A stretch of DNA of 64,000 bases from an uncultured Treponema sp. (GTDB taxonomy: Bacteria > Spirochaetota > Spirochaetia > Treponematales > Treponemataceae): positions 1 through 64,000 of the forward strand of contig CAKUZR010000009.1 in the NCBI GenBank assembly GCA_934718065.1, read 5' to 3'. Position 1 is the stretch's first letter; each line of letters begins with the position of its first letter. Under the pieces are notes generated by a model. It was not told the DNA's origin and did no database searches. It saw nothing but the letters and a program-made list of their open reading frames with translations. Position numbers and translations under genes: made by a program. Shown here in pieces: positions 52,507 through 61,266 of the stretch.

Positions 52507-54019
52507 CTCTACAAGAGTTTTAAAAAATACGATTTCTCTATATTTTAGAATGATTATTCTTACTGTGATTTCTTTGTTTACAGTAAGAGTTGTTCTGAAT
52601 TCCTTGGGTGCAGCTGATTACGGCCTGTATAATGTTGTTGCTGGATTTATTTCAATGTTCAATTTTATTTCAGGAACATTAACGATAGCATCCCAGCGTT
52701 TTTTTTCAATTGAAATAGGGAAAAATGATTGGGATGGTGTTAATAAATATTTTTCAGTAAATTTTACCTTATATTTTGCTTTTTGTATTTTGATTTTGCT
52801 TTTTGCAGAAACTATTGGTCTCTGGTTTGTGAAAAATAAAATGGTTATAGCTCCAGAGCGAATGCAGGCAACGATTATAGTATATCAGTTTTCTGTAATA
52901 ACATTCATCATAGGAATAATTGTTTCACCTCATTTGGCTTTGTTGATAGCAGATGAAAATCTTTCGATTTATTCATTTGTTTCAATTTTTGAAGGTATAT
53001 TTAAAATTATTGTTGCATATTTGTTGTATATAACGACCAAAGACAAACTGGTTGTTTATGGTTTTTTGCTCTTTCTGGTTTCGATTATCATAAACGGATT
53101 TTATTTTATTTATACAAAGCTTAAATATGAAGAAATACATTTTTATATTGTAAAAGATAAGAGCGCCTATAAAGAAGTTTTTGGATTTTTGAACTGGAAT
53201 ATGATTGGCGCACTTGCCAGTGTGGGCAAAGGACAGGGATTAAATATTGTGATAAATTTATTCTTTGGTACTGTTGTAAACGCGGCTAGAGGAATTGCAT
53301 TTCAGATAAATACTGTAGTTTCTTCTTTTTCTATGAATTTTATGAAAGCAATAGATCCACAGATTACAAAAAGTTATGCATCCGGAGATAAACAAAGATT
53401 TTTTAATATTTCTTGTTCTGCCTCTAAAATATCTTTTTTTTTACTGTTCATTATTTCGATGCCTTTAATGACTAATATGGAATACATATTAAAAATATGG
53501 TTAAAAAATGTTCCTGAATATACTGTGATGTTTGCAAAATTAGCTCTTATTGATGCTCTGATAATGTCCCTTACAGATCCTATTTCCACAGGAATTCAGG
53601 CTATCGGAAAATTAAAATGGTATCAGATTATTGTAGGCGGTTTGTTTTTGTTAAATGTTCCTGTTTCATATATTATTCTAAAATTTTTGCATAATCCATT
53701 TATTCCTTTTTTTGTTTCAATTGTTGTTGCTTTTTTTATGATGATAGCAAAAATTATATTTTTTAAATATCTTGGAAAAATTTCAATAAAAGAATATTTA
53801 AAGCAAGTTTGCATTCCTGTTTTTGTTGTTTCCGCCGTATCTGTCGTGTTCAGTTGGCTTCTATTGAAGAATCCTGAAATGGTTGGAATGTTGTTTCTGA
53901 ATGTATGTACAGAAGTTGCTTTTATCTCTATTCTGGTTCTTTTTATCGGGCTAAACAAATGTGAAAGAAAGTTAATTCTTTCAAAAATTCCTATTTTCAA
54001 GAAGTTTTATAAGGATTAA
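52499..54019 (+). CDS. Wzx-type oligosaccharide flippase
   Basis: 506 residues with about twelve to fourteen membrane helices, starting with TRVLKNTISLYFRMIILTVISLFTVRVVLNSLG. This is the polysaccharide biosynthesis/MATE-like pattern. It would flip the undecaprenyl-linked unit across the inner membrane. No polymerase (Wzy) is recognisable in the window, so the product may be a short glycan or the polymerase may lie beyond the right edge. Confidence 0.88.
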   Translation: MTNSTRVLKNTISLYFRMIILTVISLFTVRVVLNSLGAADYGLYNVVAGFISMFNFISGTLTIASQRFFSIEIGKNDWDGVNKYFSVNFTLYFAFCILILLFAETIGLWFVKNKMVIAPERMQATIIVYQFSVITFIIGIIVSPHLALLIADENLSIYSFVSIFEGIFKIIVAYLLYITTKDKLVVYGFLLFLVSIIINGFYFIYTKLKYEEIHFYIVKDKSAYKEVFGFLNWNMIGALASVGKGQGLNIVINLFFGTVVNAARGIAFQINTVVSSFSMNFMKAIDPQITKSYASGDKQRFFNISCSASKISFFLLFIISMPLMTNMEYILKIWLKNVPEYTVMFAKLALIDALIMSLTDPISTGIQAIGKLKWYQIIVGGLFLLNVPVSYIILKFLHNPFIPFFVSIVVAFFMMIAKIIFFKYLGKISIKEYLKQVCIPVFVVSAVSVVFSWLLLKNPEMVGMLFLNVCTEVAFISILVLFIGLNKCERKLILSKIPIFKKFYKD

Positions 54020-54024
54020 GGTTT

Positions 54025-55233
54025 ATGTTGACAGTTTATAACTCAAAAGATAGGTGCTGCGGTTGTACAGCTTGTGAAACTGTTTGCCCCAAAAATGCTA
54101 TAACAATGCAAAAGATTGGTGGGGGGGGGTATAAGTATCCTGTTATAGATCAGAATATTTGTGTTGACTGCGGGCTATGCAGAAAAACATGCCGTTGGAT
54201 GAATCCTAAAGGTTCCTCATCTGAAATCAAGCGATTTTTCGCCTTAAAAGTAAAAGATGTTGATGTTTTGAATAAAAGCCAAAGTGGAGGAGCATTTACC
54301 GTTTTTTCAGACGCAATTTTAAAAAATAATGGTGTTGTTTATGGTGCATATCTTGATAAAAAAAATGATTTTACGGTTTATCATAAACGAGCAGATAATT
54401 TTGAAGAACGAAATCTTCTTAGAGGCTCAAAATATGTGCAGTCAGATATGCGGCAAACATTTAGTCAAGTTGCAGAGGATTTGAATTCTGGAAAAAAAGT
54501 TTTGTTTTCAGGAACACCTTGTCAAAGCGATGGACTTCTCTCATTTCTAGAAACAAAGGAAGTTCCTATAAAAAATCTTTATACAATGGATTTGATTTGT
54601 CATGGAGTACCGTCGCCTGATGTTTTTAATGATTACTTAAAATATACAGAAAAAAAGTATGGCGATAAAATTACCGGCTTTAATTTCCGTGAGAAGAAAA
54701 TCAATAAATGGGGAACTCATATTGAAGAAATAAAGTTTCAAAATAGAAAAAACGTTTATTGTGATTGGTATGCCAATCTGTTTTATAATGATGCAAATTT
54801 GCGGCCGAACTGCTACAACTGCCAATATATTCCTACTGACAGAAATACAGATGTTACAATCGGGGACTTCTGGGGCGTGGAAAATGTGCTGCCTGATTTT
54901 TATAATCCGCATGGCGTTTCTGCAGTTATGGTTCGTTCCGAAAAAGTATTGAAATTGCTTGAAAGCCAGAAGGAAAATATCGATCTTATTGAAGTATCTG
55001 AAAAAGACATTGTATCACCGCAGCCACGTTTGAATTCATGTAATAAGAAACCTGCGGATTATGACATTTTTTGGAATGACTACAAGAATCTTGATTTTGA
55101 AAATTTCATGCATAAGCACAGTTTTAATCAATATTCTTTTTCTAATTGTCTTAAACGAAAAGTTATTTTTATAGTAAAACTGCCTTTTAGGGGTTTGCGA
55201 AAAATATATAGAATTATAAGAAATATAAGTTGA
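54025..55233 (+). CDS. FrhB-like (F420 hydrogenase beta C-terminal) ferredoxin-type oxidoreductase with a G9 tract
   Basis: 402 residues. Two 4Fe-4S motifs open it: CCGCTACETVCPKNAI (about 10-25) and CVDCGLCRKTC (about 47-57). The FrhB-type domain follows (FSGTPCQSDGLLSFL, DLICHGVPSPDVF, VTIGDFWG). Such proteins often sit beside polysaccharide pyruvyltransferases, as here. The nine G at 54121 lie between the two cluster motifs and the gene is in frame (ON) at this length. A slip would remove everything after residue 36 or so. Confidence 0.85.
   Translation: MLTVYNSKDRCCGCTACETVCPKNAITMQKIGGGGYKYPVIDQNICVDCGLCRKTCRWMNPKGSSSEIKRFFALKVKDVDVLNKSQSGGAFTVFSDAILKNNGVVYGAYLDKKNDFTVYHKRADNFEERNLLRGSKYVQSDMRQTFSQVAEDLNSGKKVLFSGTPCQSDGLLSFLETKEVPIKNLYTMDLICHGVPSPDVFNDYLKYTEKKYGDKITGFNFREKKINKWGTHIEEIKFQNRKNVYCDWYANLFYNDANLRPNCYNCQYIPTDRNTDVTIGDFWGVENVLPDFYNPHGVSAVMVRSEKVLKLLESQKENIDLIEVSEKDIVSPQPRLNSCNKKPADYDIFWNDYKNLDFENFMHKHSFNQYSFSNCLKRKVIFIVKLPFRGLRKIYRIIRNIS
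54121..54129 (+). repeat. poly-G (G9) tract in the FrhB-like gene
   Basis: Nine consecutive G just after a GGT codon, encoding part of GGGGY. The tract is about 97 bases into the gene, so a change of one would truncate the protein early. Confidence 0.85.
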
Positions 55234-55240
55234 GAAGAAA

Positions 55241-56218
55241 ATGAAATTAAGAGAAGAAAAATACCTTGATGAAGTTTTTGTTTTGGATAAAAGACTTGAA
55301 TTTGAAATAAAAAATTTTAATCATATTCATTCTTATTATAAAGGAAATGATAAACGGCTTTTCGGTGTTTTTCTTCCCGGATTATATTATTTGAATCCTT
55401 TTGCTCTATGTAAGTTTCAGGTTACGCAAGAATTATTTAAAAATGTAATGGGATATAATCCAAGTAAATTTAGGAGTTATATTACTTCAGTTACTGAAAA
55501 AAAATATTTAAGACCTGTAGAAAATGTAAACTGGTTTGACTGTATTTTGTTTTGTAACCGGTTGACTGCAATATTAATGGGGCGGGAAAATTGTTGTTAT
55601 AAATTAACAGATATAAAATATGACAGTGAATTTCATGTTGAGTTTATGAATGTTGATTGGGATACTACAAAAAAGGGTTATAGGCTTCCTACTGAACTTG
55701 AATGGGAATTTGCTGCTCGTGGCGGAAATCCTAATCAAGCGGATTTTTGTTTTGCATATTCCGGCATAAAGCAATCTGAAGAAATCGATTTTGCATTTAA
55801 ACATAATGAAAATGAAATAACAACAGGAACGCCAAAGATTGATAAAAATCTTTCTAAAGTTGCATGGTATTCTGATAAGAAGAATATTTTTTTGAATCGA
55901 CTTGAAAAATTTATTCTTAGAAAAATTACATTTGGAAAATATATTGGATTCGGAACGCATCAAGTTGGCTTAAAAACTGCCAATAGGCTTGGTCTTTTTG
56001 ATATGAGCGGAAATGTGTGGGAATGGTGCTTTGATGAAACAGATTTACTTCCTGTTCATGAAAGAACTGAAACAAAAGAAAGAATAATGAGAGGTGGAGG
56101 CTGGCCGAATCATGCTTATGATTTGTGTATTAGTGAGAGGTATTCACTTCCGCCAGAGCATTATGAAAAGGAAAATTGTTTTAGTGATGTTGGCTTTAGG
56201 GTTTGCCGTTCAATTTAA
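55241..56218 (+). CDS. formylglycine-generating-enzyme-like (FGE/SUMF1 fold) protein
   Basis: 325 residues with the FGE-sulfatase pattern: FQVTQELFKNVMGYNPSKF, PVENVNWFDCILFCNRL, YRLPTELEWEFAARGG, GLFDMSGNVWEWCFDE, RIMRGGGW and SDVGFRVCRSI. No signal peptide is seen. The catalytic Cys pair of true formylglycine-generating enzymes is not obvious, and many bacterial members do other things. Its role in the glycan locus is unknown. Confidence 0.85.
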   Translation: MKLREEKYLDEVFVLDKRLEFEIKNFNHIHSYYKGNDKRLFGVFLPGLYYLNPFALCKFQVTQELFKNVMGYNPSKFRSYITSVTEKKYLRPVENVNWFDCILFCNRLTAILMGRENCCYKLTDIKYDSEFHVEFMNVDWDTTKKGYRLPTELEWEFAARGGNPNQADFCFAYSGIKQSEEIDFAFKHNENEITTGTPKIDKNLSKVAWYSDKKNIFLNRLEKFILRKITFGKYIGFGTHQVGLKTANRLGLFDMSGNVWEWCFDETDLLPVHERTETKERIMRGGGWPNHAYDLCISERYSLPPEHYEKENCFSDVGFRVCRSI

Positions 56219-56236
56219 ATAAAAAGGTTTTTACTG

Positions 56237-57343
56237 ATGAAAAAAATAGGAATAATAACATTTTGGGGAGTTCCGAATTACGGAACATTTTTTCAGGCTT
56301 ACGCATTAAGAAACGTGGTGCAGCAGCTTTGGTATGACAGTCAGGTTGAAGTTGTTCCGTATTTGGCGGATTCTCATTATAAAACTTATTATGGAATCAG
56401 AGGTGCTGATTGCCGGTATAAATATTTAAGACCTAAATTTTATTTGTCTTTATTACGAGGCCTTGTTAATTTGCTAGCTAACAAAAAGAAAGAAAATGAG
56501 TTTTTGAAATATTATGAAACTCTTTCTTTTTCAAAACGGCTAAATGCGGACGAGCTAAAAAAAAGAAATTATGACACTGTGATTTTAGGCAGTGATATTG
56601 TCTGGGATTTTTCAATTCCATTTTTTGGGAATGATAGATTTTTATTCGGGCTTGACTTAAACGCAACAAAGAAAGTTGCTTATGCCGCAAGTTTTGGAAC
56701 TGTTCGTTATGGATCAACGATTCCAGAGTATGTAAAGAAAGGGTTAAATGAACTTGATGCGATTTCTGTTCGTGAAACAAATTCTCAGGCTATTGTAAAA
56801 TCCATAACGAATACAGAACCGTTGGTTGTTAGCGATCCAACTTTTATCTATGACTTTGAGAATGACAAAAATATTCCGCCAGAAAACAAGTACGGTGATT
56901 ACATTGTTGTTTATGGTTCTACAATGGGAGATGGGCTTGTAAAAGGCTGTGTGGAATATGCAAAAAAACATGAATTGAAAATAATTTGTTTGGACAGTCT
57001 GGATGATAAGTTTGACTGGTGTGACATAAATATTAGTCAAAAAGATTTATCACCTTTTGAATGGCTGTCAATGTTTAAAAATGCAAAAGTAATTTTTACA
57101 TGTACTTTTCATGGGCTTATGTTCGGTTTAATTTTTAAGAAAAAAATTGTTTTTAATCCATTAAAATTTATTCTTGATAAAGCAGAAAGCTTTATTGATT
57201 ATCTTGAGTTAAGATATCCTTTGATAGAAGCAAAATCGTTTTGTGATAAGGCTGACTGGGATTGGGATTATAAAAAGCTTGAGATAAATATTGCACAGTT
57301 AAAAAGAATCTCTATTGATTTTTTGAAGAATAATCTTGGTTAA
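56237..57343 (+). CDS. polysaccharide pyruvyltransferase-family protein
   Basis: 368 residues starting KKIGIITFWGVPNYGTFFQAYALRNVVQQL, the typical opening of the family, with VILGSDIVWDF, LDAISVRETNSQAIV and VIFTCTFHGLMFGLIF further on. It would add a ketal pyruvate or act as a related transferase on the glycan. It is the last gene of the glycan operon before the NYN promoter. Confidence 0.88.
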   Translation: MKKIGIITFWGVPNYGTFFQAYALRNVVQQLWYDSQVEVVPYLADSHYKTYYGIRGADCRYKYLRPKFYLSLLRGLVNLLANKKKENEFLKYYETLSFSKRLNADELKKRNYDTVILGSDIVWDFSIPFFGNDRFLFGLDLNATKKVAYAASFGTVRYGSTIPEYVKKGLNELDAISVRETNSQAIVKSITNTEPLVVSDPTFIYDFENDKNIPPENKYGDYIVVYGSTMGDGLVKGCVEYAKKHELKIICLDSLDDKFDWCDINISQKDLSPFEWLSMFKNAKVIFTCTFHGLMFGLIFKKKIVFNPLKFILDKAESFIDYLELRYPLIEAKSFCDKADWDWDYKKLEINIAQLKRISIDFLKNNLG

Positions 57344-57395
57344 AATAGAATGTTTGTTTTATGAAGCTTATTTCTATATAAAAGGTGTATAAAAC

Positions 57396-57424
57396 TTGAC
57401 AATATAACGTTGCTTTTGTATATT
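57396..57424 (+). promoter_or_regulatory. strong promoter of the second NYN gene
   Basis: TTGACA (57396-57401) and TATATT (57419-57424) are exactly 17 bases apart. The predicted start is near 57431, at the edge of the structured leader. Confidence 0.75.
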
Positions 57425-57434
57425 AACACTAAGC

Positions 57435-57495
57435 GACCGAAAGTGAGGTTTTATATAAAACACTTTATGTGTACCTCCAGTAGGTCATTTTTTTT
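57435..57495 (+). ncRNA. structured leader with terminator-like end (attenuator or small RNA)
   Basis: Nested pairs GACC/GGTC (57435-57438 with 57483-57486) and GAGGT/ACCTC (57445-57449 with 57473-57477) enclose two small hairpins (TTTTATATAAAA; CACTTTATGTG). Eight T (57488-57495) follow directly. The ribosome-binding site GGAGA for the NYN gene lies just after the T run. Either an attenuator controls the gene, or a short RNA is made on its own. Confidence 0.5.
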
Positions 57496-57510
57496 GTCCG
57501 GAGAAAGTTT

Positions 57511-58137
57511 ATGGATACAGCTGTTTTAATAGATGGTGCATTTTTACGAAAGAAATTCCATGCGGCTTATAAGAAAGATCTAGAAGTTGAAAATGTAAAG
57601 ATTTTTTCTGAGAAAGTATTGGAAATATTCAATATAAAAAAATCTGACTTGAACAGATTTTATTTTTATGACTGCGAGCCTTGTGTTGCAAAATCTTCTT
57701 TGCCAATTTCTAACCGTGCTTTTCTTTTTGAAAAAACTCCGCAATATGCATACGGAAAAAAATTGCTTTTCGAACTGAAAAAATTGGACAATTTTGCAGT
57801 AAGAGAAGGAGCATTGTCTTTTTGTGGTTGGAAACTGAAGAAGAGTTCTTATAATAAAACTCCTCTTACAGATGATGATTTTGTTCCGGAATTACATCAA
57901 AAAGGTGTTGATATAAAAATCGGTCTTGATTTGGCATGGATTAGTTATAATCATGTTGCTGACAAAATAATATTTGTAACGGGGGACTCTGATTTTGTCC
58001 CTGCAATAAAGACAGCAAGACGCAATGGAGTTTTTGTATATTTGCTGACATTAAATCATATAGTAAAACCTGAACTTACTGAAAATTGTGACATTTGGAA
58101 AAAGGAATCTATAAAAGATTTTGATTGTGGAAATTAA
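57511..58137 (+). CDS. NYN-domain (PIN-like) ribonuclease candidate
   Basis: 208 residues of the DUF88/NYN type: TAVLIDGAFLRKKF with the first acidic residue, KGVDIKIGLDLAWISY, IIFVTGDSDFVPAIKTARRNG with the second acidic set. It is a probable single-strand RNA nuclease. It has its own strong promoter and structured leader. The last 147 bases of the gene lie within a 193-bp stretch that is repeated at 59936. Confidence 0.85.
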   Translation: MDTAVLIDGAFLRKKFHAAYKKDLEVENVKIFSEKVLEIFNIKKSDLNRFYFYDCEPCVAKSSLPISNRAFLFEKTPQYAYGKKLLFELKKLDNFAVREGALSFCGWKLKKSSYNKTPLTDDDFVPELHQKGVDIKIGLDLAWISYNHVADKIIFVTGDSDFVPAIKTARRNGVFVYLLTLNHIVKPELTENCDIWKKESIKDFDCGN

Positions 58138-58183
58138 AAGTTTGAACGTTTAGTGAAAGTAATGGGATGTTAAAACAAACCTG
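57991..58183 (+). repeat. direct repeat A (end of NYN gene)
   Basis: This 193-bp stretch matches 59936-60128 without gaps, with about 13 differences by eye. It covers the 3' end of the NYN gene and 46 bases beyond. The ATPase/TOPRIM pair lies between the two copies. Confidence 0.92.
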
Positions 58184-58222
58184 CGATAAGAATAAGAGAT
58201 AAACACTGCATTGAATCGATTA

Positions 58223-58251
58223 TTGAGAAAATATAAATAATTTTGTATATT
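58223..58251 (+). promoter_or_regulatory. promoter of the ATPase/TOPRIM pair, leaderless geometry
   Basis: TTGAGA (58223-58228) and TATATT (58246-58251) are 17 bases apart. The ATG is nine bases after the -10 box and has no Shine-Dalgarno sequence. Confidence 0.65.
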
Positions 58252-58260
58252 AAAAACATT

Positions 58261-59295
58261 ATGAATTTTATAACAGAACTTGATATTAAGAATTTCCGCT
58301 CTATAAAAAATTTATTGCTGACTAATTGTAAGCAGTTTAATTTGCTGATTGGAAAAAACAATTGCGGAAAGTCAACATTGTTGGAGTCTGTTTATGCTTC
58401 TTGCGATATTCCAAATATGCCGCTCGATCAGATTAATACTTGCCGAAGTAATGTAGTAAGAACTAATGAGGATTTAAGTGTTATTTTTCATGATATAGAT
58501 GTTTCAAATCCTGTGGAAATTACAAGAATAAATGGGGAGCAAAAACGAAAATTAGATATTGAATGTGTTTTTGGCAATGATTCTAAATATATAACAATGA
58601 CTGGACAGTTATTGAACGAAAAACGTATTTCTAGCTTTAAAATATCTATAGATGATTTTTTTTATAAATATTCAGTATTATATAATCAGGCTGACTGGGC
58701 TTTAGGAAAAGTTCCTTTTACTTCTGATGAAATAGAATCAATAAAAAAAGATTCTGGGCGTTGTCCTGTTTTTTACTGGACTGCTCAATGGAATAATTTT
58801 AATCCTACTGCTCAACTTGAATCATTAATAATCTCAAAAAAGAAAGAATTGCTGCTAAATGTTTTGGTAAGCGTTGACTCTTCTATAAAGGATATTCAGT
58901 TAGGTTCAAATGGTTCTATTTTTATTGACACAGGGCTTTCTTCATTATTGCCTCTTAGGATGGTAGGACAAGGAATAGAAAAAATCGTTGGATTGGTTTC
59001 TTGCATTGCGACAATTTCAAATGGCATAATTTTAATTGATGAATTTGAGAATGGGTTGCATTATACAGCTATGGATGGATTGTGGAAAGCAGTTTCAGAG
59101 TTGTGTGAAAGGCAAAATAATCAGATTTTTGCGACAACACATTCTTATGAATGTATTGATTCTTTTACAAGAATTACATCAACTGAGAATTCTGCTATTT
59201 TTAGAATAGAAAGAAATAATTTTGAACATAAAAGCACTTATATTTCTAACGAAGCTGCAAGAAACGCTATTTCAAAAAGATGGGAGATTAGATGA
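58261..59295 (+). CDS. ABC-type ATPase (AAA_15/21), first gene of a defence-like pair
   Basis: Start at the ATG at 58261; 344 residues. ELDIKNFRSIKNL is the usual opening, with P loop GKNNCGKST (about 31), signature-like PLRMVGQGIEKIV, Walker B ILIDEFENGLH and H-loop FATTHSYE. This class of ATPase is found with a TOPRIM partner in PARIS, AbiL/Rlo and related abortive-infection systems. It overlaps the next gene by four bases. No exact known system can be assigned. Confidence 0.82.
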   Translation: MNFITELDIKNFRSIKNLLLTNCKQFNLLIGKNNCGKSTLLESVYASCDIPNMPLDQINTCRSNVVRTNEDLSVIFHDIDVSNPVEITRINGEQKRKLDIECVFGNDSKYITMTGQLLNEKRISSFKISIDDFFYKYSVLYNQADWALGKVPFTSDEIESIKKDSGRCPVFYWTAQWNNFNPTAQLESLIISKKKELLLNVLVSVDSSIKDIQLGSNGSIFIDTGLSSLLPLRMVGQGIEKIVGLVSCIATISNGIILIDEFENGLHYTAMDGLWKAVSELCERQNNQIFATTHSYECIDSFTRITSTENSAIFRIERNNFEHKSTYISNEAARNAISKRWEIR

Positions 59296-59936
59296 AATTA
59301 GAAGAGAGTAATAATCTTTCTATAGAAAGTGAGCAGCTTTTAATAGTTGAGGGACAGGATGAAAAAGGCTTTTTTGCCGCATTACTAAAATACTTAGATA
59401 TAAATACTGTTCAGATTATAAATGTCGCTGGTCGGGAGAATCTAAAGAATACTTTGGAATCGTTAGCTATTATTACAAATTTTGACAAAGTTACCCATAT
59501 TGGATTTGTATTTGATGCAGAGAAGAATGAAGCCAAATCTACTTTTCAAAGTTTTGAATCTAACTTGAAAAAAATATTTCCGGCAGAATGTATACCTAAG
59601 AAATCTGGCGATGTCGTTAAAGCTGAAATTTCATGTGGAATCTTTATTATGCCTGACAATAAACGAAGTGGAATGCTTGAAGATTTATGTCTTGATTCAG
59701 TAAGGCATACAAGTTTGTTTCCTATTGCGGACTATTATGTGCAGAAAGCGAGGATGTTACAGTCTGAATCAGATAAAGAAAAATATAATATTCATAAAGC
59801 TTTATTACAGACATACTTGGCTGGTCTGCCAAAAATTTGCAATACCATAAGAGTTGCGGTTGCAAAGAATGTATTTGATTTTGAAAACAGTGTCTTTTCG
59901 GAAATAAAAAAGTTCTTGAAAGATTTATATTTGTAG
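59292..59936 (+). CDS. TOPRIM-like (DUF3226-type) partner of the ATPase
   Basis: 214 residues. QLLIVEGQDEKGFFAALLKYL gives the TOPRIM Glu, and THIGFVFDAEKNEAKSTFQSF the acidic motif. HIGFVFDAE and the CGIFIMPDNKRSGMLEDL stretch match DUF3226. With the ATPase it forms a split OLD-like nuclease pair. Its stop codon (59934-59936) is exactly at the edge of direct repeat B. Confidence 0.78.
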   Translation: MKLEESNNLSIESEQLLIVEGQDEKGFFAALLKYLDINTVQIINVAGRENLKNTLESLAIITNFDKVTHIGFVFDAEKNEAKSTFQSFESNLKKIFPAECIPKKSGDVVKAEISCGIFIMPDNKRSGMLEDLCLDSVRHTSLFPIADYYVQKARMLQSESDKEKYNIHKALLQTYLAGLPKICNTIRVAVAKNVFDFENSVFSEIKKFLKDLYL

Positions 59937-60128
59937 ATTTTGTTCCTGCAATAAAGACAGCAAGACGTAATGGTGTGTTTGTATATTTGCTGACATTAAG
60001 TCATATAGTAAAACCTGAGCTTACAGAAAATTTCGATATTTGAAAAAAGGAATCTATAAAAGATTTTGATTGTGGAAATTAAAAGTTTGAACGTTTAGTG
60101 AAAGTAATGGGAAGTTAAAATAAACCTG
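59936..60128 (+). pseudogene. direct repeat B: 3' remnant of a second NYN gene
   Basis: It is the second copy of 57991-58183. In the NYN frame it reads FVPAIKTARRNGVFVYLL again, but a TGG codon has become TGA, so the end is cut. There is no 5' part. It marks either a lost second NYN gene or a duplication made when the ATPase/TOPRIM cassette arrived. Confidence 0.82.
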
Positions 60129-60156
60129 TTAAAAATGAACTGCAAAAGATTCATAG

Positions 60157-60510
60157 AATTTAAGATTTTATGTTTTTCAAATTGGAGAAAATGTAAGTTA
60201 TGAAGATATTTCTAGTTACGGAAAGCTTTTCTTTACCTGTTACTGCGAACTTGTAGAATGCTTTAAAAATTCAAAAAGGATTGTATGCATTCCTTTTTGG
60301 CCTATAAAAGAAAAAATAAATATAATTACCGATGTTGCTTTTTCAACAGATAGCAGAATCTGTGATTTAAGCCATTTAGGAAGCGGAATTGACTTTGAAA
60401 ATTTTGCTTCAAGCTATAAAAAATACAGACAGCCTGGAGTTGGAGTTCATCCAGGCGATACAGGAATGGACAGAATCGCAAAAAATATTCTGTGCGTTCT
60501 TTCTGAATAA
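60157..60510 (+). pseudogene. C-terminal remnant of an SGNH/GDSL-type hydrolase
   Basis: An open stretch of 117 codons with no start (a TAG precedes it) reads VFQIGENVSYEDIS, SKRIVCIPFWPIKEK and ends with GVGVHPGDTGMDRIAKNI. The HPxDxGMxxIA block is the C-terminal His motif of SGNH hydrolases. The N-terminal half with the catalytic Ser is missing. It lies just after repeat B, in the 626-bp stretch between the TOPRIM gene and the acetyltransferase. Confidence 0.65.
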
Positions 60511-60562
60511 AATAAAACAACAAATAACATTTCTATAATTTTCTCATTCGTTAGGAAAAACA

Positions 60563-61168
60563 ATGATTTTATCTGTTCTAAAACTCAAAATTTTTCACAG
60601 GCTGTTTCGTTTGCGGAACAGGCACAATCTTGTGTGCGTTGTGAATATGTGCGACATGAACCGTGTTCAGGTTGGAAGAAAATCTTACGGAGCAATCAGC
60701 GTGATAGATTTTTCCCCGGCTGACACAAAGCTTATTATCGGAAATTACTGCTCGATTGCCGGTGGAACGACATTCCTTTTGGGTGGTGAACATAACTTGA
60801 ATACAATTTCAACCTATCCATTTAAAGTTCGTCTTTTTGGAGAAGACCGTGAAGCTGGGAGCAAGGGCGATATCGTTGTAAAAGATGATGTCTGGATTGG
60901 TCAGAATGCAATAATCTGTTCCGGCGTGACAATCGGGCAGGGCGCTGTGGTTGCAGCCGGCAGCGTTGTTACAAAAAATGTCGAGCCATATTCAATTGTC
61001 GGAGGAAATCCAGCAAAGTTTATAAAGTACAGACTGGATGAAAATCTTCGCAAAAAGCTTGAAAAAATTGACGTTGCAGCCTTGTTCGATAAATTTACGA
61101 AAGAAGACATGCCAGCAGTGTATGGAAAGCTGACGGAAGAAAAATTGGATGAGTTTTTGAAGAGGTAG
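60563..61168 (+). CDS. left-handed beta-helix acetyltransferase (CatB/Vat-like)
   Basis: 201 residues. Hexapeptide repeats are clear in [61 protein letters not shown]. It transfers acetyl from acetyl-CoA to a hydroxyl of a sugar or small molecule. Given the locus, O-acetylation of the glycan is the likely job. GC content is higher than in its neighbours, suggesting a separate origin. Confidence 0.87.
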   Translation: MILSVLKLKIFHRLFRLRNRHNLVCVVNMCDMNRVQVGRKSYGAISVIDFSPADTKLIIGNYCSIAGGTTFLLGGEHNLNTISTYPFKVRLFGEDREAGSKGDIVVKDDVWIGQNAIICSGVTIGQGAVVAAGSVVTKNVEPYSIVGGNPAKFIKYRLDENLRKKLEKIDVAALFDKFTKEDMPAVYGKLTEEKLDEFLKR

Positions 61169-61266
61169 GAGAGAGTTGTTATGGGAAGTGTTATTTTTAT
61201 TGGAAATAAACTGAATTATATATGTGCATTTAAAATTATTACTGTAATATAAGGATTCATAAAAGT

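Noticed and set aside
57435-57495. tRNA-like or known riboswitch
   Set aside because: No acceptor or T-loop pattern and no match to a riboswitch class I know; kept only as a structured leader.
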